This document shows positions 1-10,346 of a stretch of 46,725 nt of DNA, piece by piece. The notes beneath the pieces were generated by a model. The model saw only the letters and a list, made by a program, of their open reading frames with translations, was not told the origin of the DNA and ran no database searches. The stretch covers positions 1-46,725 of the forward strand of contig CAILVF010000092.1 in NCBI GenBank assembly GCA_903837605.1, in the 5' to 3' direction. The translations under genes were made by a program, and so were the position numbers. Source of the DNA: an uncultured Bacteroidales bacterium. Its GTDB lineage: Bacteria > Bacteroidota > Bacteroidia > Bacteroidales > FEN-979. Within the stretch, counting starts at the first letter, position 1, and every line of letters begins with the position of its first letter.

Positions 1-2
1 AA

Positions 3-1199
3 CTTACCATGCCTTTACTGGGGTTCCTTGCCATCAAAGTTGTTTTTGACGGGATGGATACCACTGCGAAACTGAACAAGGCATTGTATATCGCATTCGG
101 GATAGCGGGCGGACTGGCTCTTGTATTCACCCTCGTTCCCGATATGTTCCTCAGCTTTACAGGTCCCAACGACACTTCCCTGGCCAAATCCTTCCCCGAC
201 TGGCTGATGCAGGCTATCCGCGATGACCGCAAAGCAGTTTGCAGGGCCGATGCATTCCGTTCCTTCATATTCATCGCACTTACAGCCGCCACCCTCTGGC
301 TGGTCATCAACAAAAAACTGAAAAAGGAATACGCCTATATCGGCCTCATCGTATTTGTGCTTGGCGATATGTTCACAGTCGCTAAAAGGTACCTCAATAA
401 TGAGAGTTTCACATCCAAAACAAGGGTGGAAACCCCCTTTGAACCGACTCCTGCCGATCAGATGATCCTTGCCGACAAGGATCCCGATTACAGGGTGCTC
501 AACCTTACAGTAAGCCCGATGATGGATGCCAGCACTTCGTATTTCCATAAATCGCTTGGCGGATATCATGGTGCAAAACTCAGGCGTTACCAGGAATTGT
601 TCGAAACCCATGTTGAAAAGAACAATATGGCGGTCATAAACATGCTGAACACGCGCTATGTCATCGTTCCCGACCAGAACAAACAGCCGGTAGCACAGCA
701 GAACCCCCAGGCGCTCGGGAATGCATGGTTTGTAAGCGAATACAAACTTGTGGATAATGCCGACCAGGAACTCGCCGCCCTTAGCGGGTTTGATCCTTCA
801 AAAACCGCCGTCGTCGATAAAAAATTCGGTCCGGACCTGAAAGCATGGACCCCGGGTAAAGATACACTCGACTACATCAGGCTCACCGATTACCTGCCCA
901 ACGACCTGAAATACAAGTACAAGACCAGGAATGCAGGGCTGGTGGTGTTTTCCGAAATTTATTATCCGAAAGGATGGAATGCCTATGTTGACGGAACACC
1001 CACACCTCATTTCCGCGCAAACTATGTACTAAGGTCTATGGTAGTGCCGGCCGGTGAACATACGGTGGAATTCAAATTTGAACCCAGGGCTTTTTACATA
1101 GGCGAGAAAGTAAGCATGATCTCTTCAATAGTTCTTATCTTGCTTGTCATTGCAGGAATCGTAATAGCAGCAAAAGACCTGTTTGCCACCAAGGCATGA
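3..1199 (+). CDS. YfhO-family membrane protein, C-terminal part (5'-truncated by window edge)
   Basis: The frame is open from the first bases with no stop, so the gene begins upstream and about 396 C-terminal residues are visible; the ATG at 9 is internal. Hydrophobic segments lie near residues 25-50, 83-98 and 108-125 (from that ATG), followed by a soluble region of about 230 residues and a last membrane segment near 370-390. The layout of several membrane helices, then an extracytoplasmic domain with an LNTRYVI stretch and a terminal helix, resembles the C-terminal half of large YfhO-type proteins, which are linked to glycosyl modification of envelope polymers. The substrate is unknown. The stop overlaps the next start by 4 nt (ATGA), so it is probably co-transcribed with the glycosyltransferase, which supports an envelope-glycan role. 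The family call is from recall, without a search. Confidence 0.75.
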   Translation, partial: LTMPLLGFLAIKVVFDGMDTTAKLNKALYIAFGIAGGLALVFTLVPDMFLSFTGPNDTSLAKSFPDWLMQAIRDDRKAVCRADAFRSFIFIALTAATLWLVINKKLKKEYAYIGLIVFVLGDMFTVAKRYLNNESFTSKTRVETPFEPTPADQMILADKDPDYRVLNLTVSPMMDASTSYFHKSLGGYHGAKLRRYQELFETHVEKNNMAVINMLNTRYVIVPDQNKQPVAQQNPQALGNAWFVSEYKLVDNADQELAALSGFDPSKTAVVDKKFGPDLKAWTPGKDTLDYIRLTDYLPNDLKYKYKTRNAGLVVFSEIYYPKGWNAYVDGTPTPHFRANYVLRSMVVPAGEHTVEFKFEPRAFYIGEKVSMISSIVLILLVIAGIVIAAKDLFATKA

Positions 1200-2497
1200 A
1201 ACGCGTCCTAATTATAACCTATTACTGGCCCCCCAGCGGCGGCGCCGGCGTTCAGCGCTGGCTGAAATTTGTCAAATACCTCCGCCGCTTCGGCTGGGAA
1301 CCCGTGATCTATACCCCCGAGAACCCCGAATTCCCCGAAACAGATAATTCCCTGGCTAAGGACGTGCCCCAGAACCTCGAAATAATCAAATACCCCATAT
1401 GGGAGCCATACGATACATATAAAAAACTCCTGGGGCAGAAAAAGGAAGACAAGATCAATGCTGCTTTTCTTTCAGAGAAAAAGAAAAATTCCATACTTGA
1501 GAACTTCTCGGTCTGGATCAGGGGTAATTTCTTTATCCCCGACGCCCGTAAATTCTGGATCAGGCCTTCGGTTAAATTCCTTCTCGCTTATCTCAGGCAA
1601 AACCCCGTGGAGGCTGTGATCTCAACCGGCCCCCCCCACAGCATGCACCTTATCGCCATGAACCTGTCGGAACACCTGAAACTCCCCTGGCTGGCCGATT
1701 TCAGGGATCCGTGGACGAATATTGACTTTTACAAAGACCTTAAACTGACAAGGCGGGCCGACGCCCTTCATAAGAAACTTGAAAAAATGGTATTGAGCAG
1801 GGCGGATGTGGTTACGGTCATAAGCCGGTCCATGGCCGAAGACTGCAATACACTGTGGCCCCGCAACTATGATGTGATCACAAACGGGTATGACCCCCAG
1901 GATACCGATCACAGCCATCCGGCCGAAATGGATAAGAAATTCTCCATCGCGCATATCGGGACCCTGGTCGCCACCCGTAACCCTGAGCCCTTATGGATCG
2001 CCCTGCAGGAGCTCATTGCCGAAATCCCGGGTTTTGCAGCCGACCTGGAGATCAAACTCGTGGGTAAAGTCGACTACAAAGTGATGGAGGCTATTGATCA
2101 GCACACACTGGCATCTTTCGTAAGGAAGATAGATTACATGCCGCACGACCAGGTTGTAAAATGCCAGCAGCAATCGAGGGTGCTCCTCCTTATCATCAAC
2201 AACACCCCGAATGCGAAGATGATACTTACCGGGAAATTTTTTGAATACCTTGCGGCCCGCCGCCCAATACTTTGTCTTGGTCCGCCTGAAGGTGACGCAG
2301 CGGCCATCCTCAAAGAGACAAATGCCGGATTACTCGCAGGATTCGGGGATGCCGGGACCATGAAGGATCACATCCGCAGTCTTTATAATGATTATGTAAG
2401 CGGACGGCCTGGTTCGGGCAGCAGTAATATTGAACCGTATTCAAGGCTGGAACTGACCCGGAAACTATCTGTTTTACTGGACGGCATGATTGCTTAA
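1196..2497 (+). CDS. Glycosyltransferase, family 4-like (GT-B fold)
   Basis: A protein of 433 residues. The N-terminus (ITYYWPPSGGAGVQRWLKF) is the glycine-rich donor-side loop seen in GT4-type enzymes. A GPPHSMHL stretch and DFRDPW follow in the first Rossmann domain. The second domain contains ITNGYD near residue 225 and a FFEYLAARRPIL segment near 340, where GT-B enzymes bind the nucleotide sugar. No membrane segment or signal peptide is seen, so it should act at the cytoplasmic face of the membrane. It overlaps the YfhO-like gene by 4 nt. Donor and acceptor cannot be told. The gene is followed by the convergent MATE gene with only about 30 nt between. Confidence 0.85.
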   Translation: MKRVLIITYYWPPSGGAGVQRWLKFVKYLRRFGWEPVIYTPENPEFPETDNSLAKDVPQNLEIIKYPIWEPYDTYKKLLGQKKEDKINAAFLSEKKKNSILENFSVWIRGNFFIPDARKFWIRPSVKFLLAYLRQNPVEAVISTGPPHSMHLIAMNLSEHLKLPWLADFRDPWTNIDFYKDLKLTRRADALHKKLEKMVLSRADVVTVISRSMAEDCNTLWPRNYDVITNGYDPQDTDHSHPAEMDKKFSIAHIGTLVATRNPEPLWIALQELIAEIPGFAADLEIKLVGKVDYKVMEAIDQHTLASFVRKIDYMPHDQVVKCQQQSRVLLLIINNTPNAKMILTGKFFEYLAARRPILCLGPPEGDAAAILKETNAGLLAGFGDAGTMKDHIRSLYNDYVSGRPGSGSSNIEPYSRLELTRKLSVLLDGMIA

Positions 2498-2526
2498 CCT
2501 GCTGTCTATACATCCCGTATCCCGTA

Positions 2527-3891
2527 TCACTCCACCCTCTTCCCATCCGCGGCATATTTCACCACAGCTTTCTTTTTCCAGCGCCCGGTCAGGTAATAAA
2601 TGAATGACAGGCTTGCGCCGAAAAACCAGCCGATGGGCATAGACCAGTAAACTCCGTAAATCCCGATATCGGGATGCGACGACAACAGGGTTGCTATCGG
2701 GATCCTGATGAGCCAGAGGGAGATCAGTGAAATGAACATGGGTATCAGTGTGTCGCCTGCGCCTCGCATGATCCCGTTCAGGACGAACATGGTCGAGAAA
2801 AGTATATAAAAAGAGCCTATCACGGCAAGGTATCCCCTGCCCAGTTCAATGACCATGGGGTCATTGGTGAACATGCGCATGAGATACTTCCCGAAAAGCA
2901 CGGTAATGAAGGAAACAGCCACTGAGATCACTGCCGTGATCGCAAGGGTTGAACGCAGTCCGGCAATGACCCTTTCGGGCTTGTTAGCTCCCAGGTTCTG
3001 TCCTACAAAAGTGCTCAGGGCCATGGAAAAGCTCATGGCAGGCATGGCGGCAAAATTATCGATCCTGCCGGCAACGCTGTATGCCGCATTGGCGTCAACA
3101 CCGAATTTGTTTACTATTCCGTAAAGGGCTACCATACCGGCAGCGACAAAGGTTTGCTGTAATCCCGTAGGCAAACCGATCCTGATCCCCTTTTTAAATA
3201 TCTCGGGGTCGAATTTCAGGTCGGCGAATGAAAAATTGATGACTTTATGATAGCGGTTCAGGTAAATGATCTGGGCAACGAATGCTGCGCCTTCCGAGAT
3301 AACCGTGGCAACCGCCACGCTCCATACCCCAAAGCCCAGGACCGGCACGAAAAGGATGTCGAGGATGATGTTCAGGGCTACCGATCCTACAAGGAAGTAC
3401 AGGGGCGTTTTGGAATCGCCCAGTCCGCGGAGAATTGCGCTTGTGCCGTTATAGCCGAAAAGAAATATCAGCCCGCCCATGAAGATGTTAAGGAATAGTT
3501 TTGCCTGGGGAATAATGGACGGATCCATACCGATAAGCCTGAAGATCCAGCCCGAGAGCAGGATGCCTATCACACTCATGAAAATGGAGGATATGAAGAT
3601 AAAGATATAGAGGGTGTTGATGGCTTTTTTCACCCTCACCATGTCCTTCGCCCCGAAATACTGGGATACTATGATGGTAAACCCCATGGTGATTCCGATG
3701 AAAAGCGAGATCAGCAGGAAGCTGATAGGCATTGAGGTTCCCACTGCAGCCAGGGCCCCCTTGCCGATATATTTGCCCACGATAATGCTGTCGATCAGGC
3801 TGTAGAATTGCTGGAACACATTGCCAAGCAACATGGGGATCGCGAATTTAAGGATCAGTTTTCCTTCGTTGCCGGTGCTTAAGTCTTTCAA
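2527..3891 (-). CDS. MATE-family efflux transporter
   Basis: A polytopic inner-membrane protein of 454 residues, the usual length for MATE exporters, which expel organic cations or drugs using H+ or Na+ gradients. The first residues (KDLSTGNEGKLILKFAIPML) and the VGKYIGKGALAAVG stretch are typical of the bacterial NorM/DinF-like group, and about twelve hydrophobic segments follow. The frame is open 98 codons further upstream, but that stretch runs through the divergent rnpB gene and is not protein-like. I therefore choose the TTG at 3891-3889. It sits about 20 nt downstream of a perfect minus-strand -7 element TACCTTTG (3920-3913) and gives the canonical N-terminus. Substrate unknown. Confidence 0.9.
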   Translation of the reverse strand: MKDLSTGNEGKLILKFAIPMLLGNVFQQFYSLIDSIIVGKYIGKGALAAVGTSMPISFLLISLFIGITMGFTIIVSQYFGAKDMVRVKKAINTLYIFIFISSIFMSVIGILLSGWIFRLIGMDPSIIPQAKLFLNIFMGGLIFLFGYNGTSAILRGLGDSKTPLYFLVGSVALNIILDILFVPVLGFGVWSVAVATVISEGAAFVAQIIYLNRYHKVINFSFADLKFDPEIFKKGIRIGLPTGLQQTFVAAGMVALYGIVNKFGVDANAAYSVAGRIDNFAAMPAMSFSMALSTFVGQNLGANKPERVIAGLRSTLAITAVISVAVSFITVLFGKYLMRMFTNDPMVIELGRGYLAVIGSFYILFSTMFVLNGIMRGAGDTLIPMFISLISLWLIRIPIATLLSSHPDIGIYGVYWSMPIGWFFGASLSFIYYLTGRWKKKAVVKYAADGKRVE

Positions 3892-3912
3892 TCGGGAAGT
3901 TTTCGGGGGCTG

Positions 3913-3920
3913 CAAAGGTA
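3913..3920 (-). promoter_or_regulatory. -7 promoter element for the MATE gene
   Basis: On the minus strand this reads TACCTTTG, an exact match to the Bacteroidota -7 consensus TAnnTTTG. It lies 21 nt before the TTG start at 3891. No clear TTTG is seen at -33. It faces away from an identical element at 3943-3950. Confidence 0.6.
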
Positions 3921-3942
3921 GACAGAATATCCCGATTATTTG

Positions 3943-3950
3943 TACCTTTG
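3943..3950 (+). promoter_or_regulatory. -7 promoter element for rnpB
   Basis: TACCTTTG matches the Bacteroidota -7 consensus and ends 4 nt before the first base of the P1 helix of rnpB, a sensible distance for a transcript starting at or just before the mature 5' end. No -33 TTTG is seen, because the region is shared with the divergent MATE promoter. Confidence 0.65.
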
Positions 3951-3954
3951 TGCT

Positions 3955-4300
3955 GCAACAGTTCGTTCTGTCGCTGCGGAGACGCAGAGGAAAGTCGGGA
4001 CAACACAGAGCGCCATGCTTCCTAACGGGAAGGCGCCGGCCCAAAGCCGGCGACGGAAAGTGCCACAGAAAAAAACCGCCGTAAGGTAAGGGTGAAAATG
4101 TGAGGTAAGGGCTCACGTTCGCGACAGGTGACTGCCGCGGAGGGTAAACCCCATGTGTTGAAAGGCCATGTATACCGGATGCCAAGGATTGCTCGTCCGA
4201 TGCCGGGGGGTAGGCCGCTGAAGCCGGAGGGTGACTTCCGGATTAGATAAATGACAGGAACCGGCTTGCCGGAACAGAATCCCGCTTACAGAACTGTTGC
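3955..4300 (+). ncRNA. rnpB: RNase P RNA (class A)
   Basis: The catalytic RNA that trims tRNA 5' leaders. The ends pair as helix P1: GCAACAGTTC at 3955-3964 is exactly complementary to GAACTGTTGC at 4291-4300. The conserved cores appear in order: GAGGAAAGTC (3987-3996), CAGAGCGCCA near 4006, ACAGAAA followed by ACCGCC (4065-4080), GGTAAGGGTGAAAA (4085-4098), GGTAAACCCC near 4142-4151, AGGCCGCTGAAGCC near 4212 and the 3' box ACAGAATCCCGCTTA near 4274-4288. The length of about 346 nt is normal. A T-tract follows P1. Spurious reading frames cross it on both strands, which explains the apparent N-terminal extensions of the MATE and wecB frames. Confidence 0.95.
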
Positions 4301-4311
4301 TTATTTTTTTT
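4291..4311 (+). terminator. Terminator of rnpB
   Basis: The 3' strand of helix P1 is followed at once by TTATTTTTTTTG, so the closing helix of the RNA plus the T-run can act as an intrinsic terminator. The wecB start lies 25 nt further on. Confidence 0.6.
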
Positions 4312-4335
4312 GTCTGCGGATGTGATGCTGAAAGT

Positions 4336-5394
4336 ATGAAAATTGTTTCGGTTATAGGCGCAAGGCCTCAATTCATCAAAGCTGCGGCTGTTTCAAGGGT
4401 GCTGCGCTCCACCCCCGGCCTGCAGGAAGTACTGGTCCATACAGGCCAGCATTATGATGAGAATATGAGCGATATCTTTTTCAGGCAGCTCGACATCCCC
4501 AAACCTGATCATAACCTTGAAGTGGGTTCAGGCAGCCATGCCTACCAGACCGGGATGATGCTGAAAGGGATAGAAGATGTCCTGATAAAAGAAAAGCCTG
4601 ATTATACCCTTGTATACGGCGACACCAACTCGACAATCGCAGGGGCCCTGGCAGCAACAAAACTGCATATCCCCGTCGCCCACGTCGAAGCAGGGCTCCG
4701 CAGCTTCAACCGCCTGATGCCCGAAGAGATCAACCGTATCGTCACCGACCGGATCTCTGACCTGCTGTTTGCCCCTACCCTCACCGCAATCACCAACCTG
4801 AAAAATGAAGGGCTTGAGAAGCAAACCGTTTTCAGCGGGGATGTGATGTACGATTCGGTGCTGTTCTACAGGGAAATGGTTGTTTCCCGGGGGGATAAAT
4901 ACCGTACCCCCGGCCTGCCCGCCTCTTACCTGCTGGCAACTATTCACAGGGCTGAAAACACTGATAATCCCGGGAATCTCAGGAATATATTCTTTGCCTT
5001 TTCACAAACAGGCCTGCCCGTGGTGCTGCCCATACACCCCCGTACCGCCCGTCTGCTGAAAAGCGAGGTCAGCGTACCTTCAAATGTGATCATCATTGAC
5101 CCGGTTGGCTACCTTGAGATGCTGTGGCTTACAATGCATGCCGAAAAAGTCCTGACCGATTCGGGAGGTTTGCAGAAAGAGGCCTATTTTCTTGACAGGC
5201 AATGCATCACCATGAGAACCGAAACCGAATGGGTCGAGACCCTGCATGATAACTGGAACATCGTTACCGGTCCCGATCCGGATAAAATCCTTCTGGCCGT
5301 CAGATCGGCCCTGCCCACAGCCCCACGCAGACAGGATTTCGGTGACGGGAAATCCGCCTGCATTATCGCTGAAACATTGCTGAGATCCAGATAA
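4336..5394 (+). CDS. wecB: UDP-N-acetylglucosamine 2-epimerase (non-hydrolysing)
   Basis: This 352-residue cytosolic enzyme interconverts UDP-GlcNAc and UDP-ManNAc, a precursor of surface polysaccharides. Seen in the sequence: the N-terminus MKIVSVIGARPQFIKAAAV, HTGQHYDENMSD, VYGDTNST, HVEAGLRSFNRLMPEEINRI, ATIHRAENTDN, and DSGGLQKEAYFL with the conserved nucleotide-binding serine-glycine-glycine. The ATG at 4336 is chosen. The frame is open 13 codons further upstream, but that runs into the rnpB 3' end and T-tract, and the family begins at this methionine. The stop TAA lies inside an octamer repeat array. A ManNAc dehydrogenase partner is not in view. Confidence 0.95.
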   Translation: MKIVSVIGARPQFIKAAAVSRVLRSTPGLQEVLVHTGQHYDENMSDIFFRQLDIPKPDHNLEVGSGSHAYQTGMMLKGIEDVLIKEKPDYTLVYGDTNSTIAGALAATKLHIPVAHVEAGLRSFNRLMPEEINRIVTDRISDLLFAPTLTAITNLKNEGLEKQTVFSGDVMYDSVLFYREMVVSRGDKYRTPGLPASYLLATIHRAENTDNPGNLRNIFFAFSQTGLPVVLPIHPRTARLLKSEVSVPSNVIIIDPVGYLEMLWLTMHAEKVLTDSGGLQKEAYFLDRQCITMRTETEWVETLHDNWNIVTGPDPDKILLAVRSALPTAPRRQDFGDGKSACIIAETLLRSR

Positions 5395-5428
5395 CTGGAT
5401 GACTGGATAACTGGATATCCAGTCATCG
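5385..5428. repeat. Octamer repeat array with inverted end, after wecB
   Basis: Four units with an 8-nt period (consensus ATAACTGG, with ATGACTGG variants) are followed by the inverted form ATCCAGTC. The wecB stop codon is part of the first unit. The left and right ends can pair as a small hairpin around GGATATCC. It is the same repeat type as the array at 11847-11967. It might serve as an mRNA 3' end, but that is inference. Confidence 0.7.
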
Positions 5429-5530
5429 GCGCGAAGCACCTTATCCGGTAATCTGTTTTAACGAACAAATTGTTAATAAAATGGTTGATTTTATTGATGT
5501 TTTCATTCAATTTTTATGACCGGAATTTCG

Positions 5531-5538
5531 TATCTTTG
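5531..5538 (+). promoter_or_regulatory. -7 promoter element for gyrB
   Basis: TATCTTTG matches TAnnTTTG and lies 33 nt before the gyrB ATG. The upstream sequence is AT-rich, with no clean -33 TTTG at the expected spacing. The rest of the 5395-5571 gap holds only the octamer array and AT-rich sequence. Confidence 0.6.
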
Positions 5539-5556
5539 TTTAGTATTTTAATCTAA

Positions 5557-7533
<1,977 letters not shown>

Positions 7534-7598
7534 AATAGTATAGTTTTTTGGCACTTATAAATCTTTAGGTAGTTTTACCTGTATCTAATTTCACTTCT

Positions 7599-8957
7599 AT
7601 GGCTTCCCGGAAGTATATTCTCATTTTCGCAGGCATTATTATTGTCGCAATCGTTGTTTACCTCATCTTTCCCAAAGGGAATAAGGAACAGCAAATCATC
7701 GCCAAAGTCAAAAAAGGAAATTTCCCTATCGAGGTTTCCGTTACAGGGGAGCTGATCGCCAAAAGCTCCGAAAAGATATTCGGGCCTTCCTGCCTTAGGC
7801 AGATCGGTATCTGGCAGGTCAAAATGCAGGATATCATACCCGACGGCACCGTTGTGGATTCCGGCCAGTATGTCGCCGCACTCGACAGGACCGAGATCTC
7901 GGGTAAAATCAAGGACGAGGAAACAAATACCGAAAAGCTGGAATCCCAGATGACCAAAACCCGGCTCGATACCTCCCTGGAACTTCGAAATGCAAGGGAT
8001 GAACTGATCAACCTGAAGTTCTCGCTGGAGGAAAAAAAGATCACCCTCGAACAATCCAAGTACGAACCCCCGGCAACGATCCGCCAGGTTGAGATTGAGC
8101 TCGATAAAGCCACACGGGCACTCGACCAGGCTGAGAAGAATTACAAACTGAGGTACCAGAAGGCCGTTGCCAATATGCAGGAAGTCAATGCTTCCTACAG
8201 CCAGGCTAAACGGAAACTGGATGATATGCTTGAGGGACTTAAACAGTTTACGGTAAAGGCTCCTAAAGCCGGAATGGTCATTTACAAGAGGAACTGGGAC
8301 GGCAGCAAACTTGGAGTCGGAGGCATGATCAATGCCTGGGACAACGTGGTTGCCGAATTGCCCAACCTTAAGGAAATGATCTCAAAAACTTATGTGAACG
8401 AGATCGACATCAGTAAAGTCAAGGTGGGGCAAAAAGTAAAGATCGGCATCGACGCTTTCCCCGAAAAGAGATTCACGGGTAAGGTACTTGAAGTGGCCAA
8501 TATCGGTGAACAGCTCCAGAACAGCAATGCTAAGGTTTACGAGGTAAGGATCATCGTCAACGAGTTCGACTCCATACTGAGGCCCGCCATGACAACGAAG
8601 AACACCATCGAAACCAGTATCGTTGACAATGTGCTTTTCACACCTATCGAATCCATTTTCAATACCGACAGTGTGACTTTTGTATATAAAAAAGACGGAG
8701 GTTCAGTTCTGCGCCAGCAGGTCATCGTAGGCGAAAGTAATGAAAATGAGATCGTCATAAGGGAAGGGCTTACAGAGAATGAAGAGGTTATGCTTGTACC
8801 ACCCGAAAAAGCCGAGAAACTAAAGATGGTCCTGCTCGATAAAAAAACCCTGGATAAGTATAAGCCGAAACAGAATAAACCTGCCCCGCCGAAAAGCGAC
8901 TCCTCCAAAAAGACCCTTCCAGCCGGGGCCCCGGCAGTAATTATCAAGAACAAATAG
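7599..8957 (+). CDS. Periplasmic adaptor subunit (HlyD/MacA-like) of an export system
   Basis: A membrane-fusion protein of 452 residues that should bridge an inner-membrane permease and TolC. One membrane anchor lies at residues 5-23. The first lipoyl-like half (VEVSVTGELIA) is followed by a long coiled-coil hairpin at about 105-215, rich in Glu/Lys and Gln, and the second half (FTVKAPKAGMVIYK). A beta-barrel segment (VGQKVKIGIDAFPEKRFTGKV) comes next. The C-terminal 35 residues are a Lys/Pro-rich tail. It heads a three-gene operon with a 7-nt gap to the permease. MacA-like family assignment is firm; the substrate is not known. Confidence 0.88.
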   Translation: MASRKYILIFAGIIIVAIVVYLIFPKGNKEQQIIAKVKKGNFPIEVSVTGELIAKSSEKIFGPSCLRQIGIWQVKMQDIIPDGTVVDSGQYVAALDRTEISGKIKDEETNTEKLESQMTKTRLDTSLELRNARDELINLKFSLEEKKITLEQSKYEPPATIRQVEIELDKATRALDQAEKNYKLRYQKAVANMQEVNASYSQAKRKLDDMLEGLKQFTVKAPKAGMVIYKRNWDGSKLGVGGMINAWDNVVAELPNLKEMISKTYVNEIDISKVKVGQKVKIGIDAFPEKRFTGKVLEVANIGEQLQNSNAKVYEVRIIVNEFDSILRPAMTTKNTIETSIVDNVLFTPIESIFNTDSVTFVYKKDGGSVLRQQVIVGESNENEIVIREGLTENEEVMLVPPEKAEKLKMVLLDKKTLDKYKPKQNKPAPPKSDSSKKTLPAGAPAVIIKNK

Positions 8958-8964
8958 GAAAGCC

Positions 8965-10338
8965 GTGTTCGAACGCTATCAGTATATCTTCAATATAGCA
9001 CTTGAAGCGGTCTTTCTGAATAAGTTCCGCTCCATGCTTACAGCCCTCGGCATTATTTTTGGCGTTGCAGCTGTTATTGCCATGATGGCAATAGGCAACG
9101 GGGCCCAGAAAGAGATCCTCGACCAGATGAAACTGGTTGGCGTGAATAATATCATCATCACGCCAAAAATTGAAAAAAATAAGGGAAGTTCCAGCCAGAG
9201 CAGCGACCAGAGCAGTTCAAACTCTTCTTCCGATAAAAACAAGGGCAAGTTCTCCCCCGGGCTTTCATTGAAAGATGCCGAAAGTATAAGGGATATGATC
9301 CCTACAGTGCTCAGGGTAAGCCCTGTGGTCATATATGAAGCCGACGTGATCAGGGATGCTGTCAGGTATTCCACGAAAATCAGCGGGGTGACGCCCGATT
9401 TCTTCGACCTTTTCAATATCGACCTCCAGCAGGGGGATATGTTCAACGCAGAACAACTAAAAGAAGGCAAAGCCGTATGCATAATCGGTTCGACCATCCA
9501 GTCGAAATTCTTCCCCAACGGAAGCGCAATCGGTCAGGAGATCAAATGCGGAAGGTTGTGGCTGAAAGTCATAGGGGTCCTGAGAAAAAAAGAAGTGAAC
9601 CAGTCCACAATGGAGAACCTGGGTATTTCCGATTATAACAACTCGGTGTTTGCCCCGATCCAGACCATGATGAGAAGAGTGAAGGACCGCACTATGGTCA
9701 CTGCCTCCTCTCTGCATGGTTCAAGCTATGAAATGGATTTCGGCGACATGGTCATCTCCGGCTCCCGCGATGGAGACGACCTGGCAAAAAACCAGGTCGA
9801 CAAGATCGTGGTCCAGGTGAAACAAAGCAGCCAGATCACTCCTACCACCGACCTGCTGAAAAGGATGATGCTGAGAAGGCACCAGAAACTGGAAGATTTC
9901 GAGATAAAGGTCCCCGAATTGCTCCTGAAACAGGAACAGCGCACAAAGGATATATTCAACATAGTCCTCGGATGCATAGCAGGCATCTCTCTCCTGGTCG
10001 GGGGTATCGGGATCATGAACATCATGCTTGCTTCGGTCATGGAAAGGATAAAGGAGATCGGTATACGACGGGCAATAGGTGCGACAAAACGCGATATTGC
10101 CTTACAGTTCCTTATGGAAGCCACGCTCCTTAGCATTACAGGCGGGCTTATCGGGATCATCCTGGGGATCATCTTCTCCAAACTTATCATGCAGTTTACC
10201 AGCATACTCACCATCATTTCCCCCTTGTCAATCATTATTTCCTTCGGAGTCTCGGCCTCGGTCGGGATAATCTTTGGTTATATGCCTGCAAAGCAGGCCT
10301 CAGTTGCAGATCCTGTAGAATCACTCCGTCACGAATAA
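8965..10338 (+). CDS. ABC transporter permease, MacB/FtsX type (no ATPase domain)
   Basis: This 457-residue protein starts at a GTG 7 nt after the adaptor stop. A membrane helix lies at about residues 18-45 (FRSMLTALGIIFGVAAVIAM), then a large periplasmic domain containing a Ser/Gln-rich linker at about 70-95. Three C-terminal helices follow, starting with the FtsX signature GGIGIMNIMLASVMERIKEIGIRR (written here as one motif: GGIGIMN, then ERIKEIGIRRAIGA). True MacB carries an N-terminal nucleotide-binding domain with Walker A; none is present here, and no separate ATP-binding gene is next to it. It must therefore rely on an ATPase encoded elsewhere. The operon partners are the adaptor and TolC. 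Confidence 0.88.
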   Translation: MFERYQYIFNIALEAVFLNKFRSMLTALGIIFGVAAVIAMMAIGNGAQKEILDQMKLVGVNNIIITPKIEKNKGSSSQSSDQSSSNSSSDKNKGKFSPGLSLKDAESIRDMIPTVLRVSPVVIYEADVIRDAVRYSTKISGVTPDFFDLFNIDLQQGDMFNAEQLKEGKAVCIIGSTIQSKFFPNGSAIGQEIKCGRLWLKVIGVLRKKEVNQSTMENLGISDYNNSVFAPIQTMMRRVKDRTMVTASSLHGSSYEMDFGDMVISGSRDGDDLAKNQVDKIVVQVKQSSQITPTTDLLKRMMLRRHQKLEDFEIKVPELLLKQEQRTKDIFNIVLGCIAGISLLVGGIGIMNIMLASVMERIKEIGIRRAIGATKRDIALQFLMEATLLSITGGLIGIILGIIFSKLIMQFTSILTIISPLSIIISFGVSASVGIIFGYMPAKQASVADPVESLRHE

Positions 10339-10346
10339 ACAACAGT

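Noticed and set aside
3821..4084. Plus-strand 87-codon frame
   Set aside because: It covers the antisense of the MATE start and the 5' half of rnpB; no protein-like pattern.
3892..4185. N-terminal 98-codon extension of the MATE gene
   Set aside because: It is the antisense of rnpB and the promoter region; the family N-terminus begins at the TTG at 3891.
4297..4335. Upstream ATG for wecB
   Set aside because: It lies in the rnpB 3' end and T-tract; the conserved start is at 4336.
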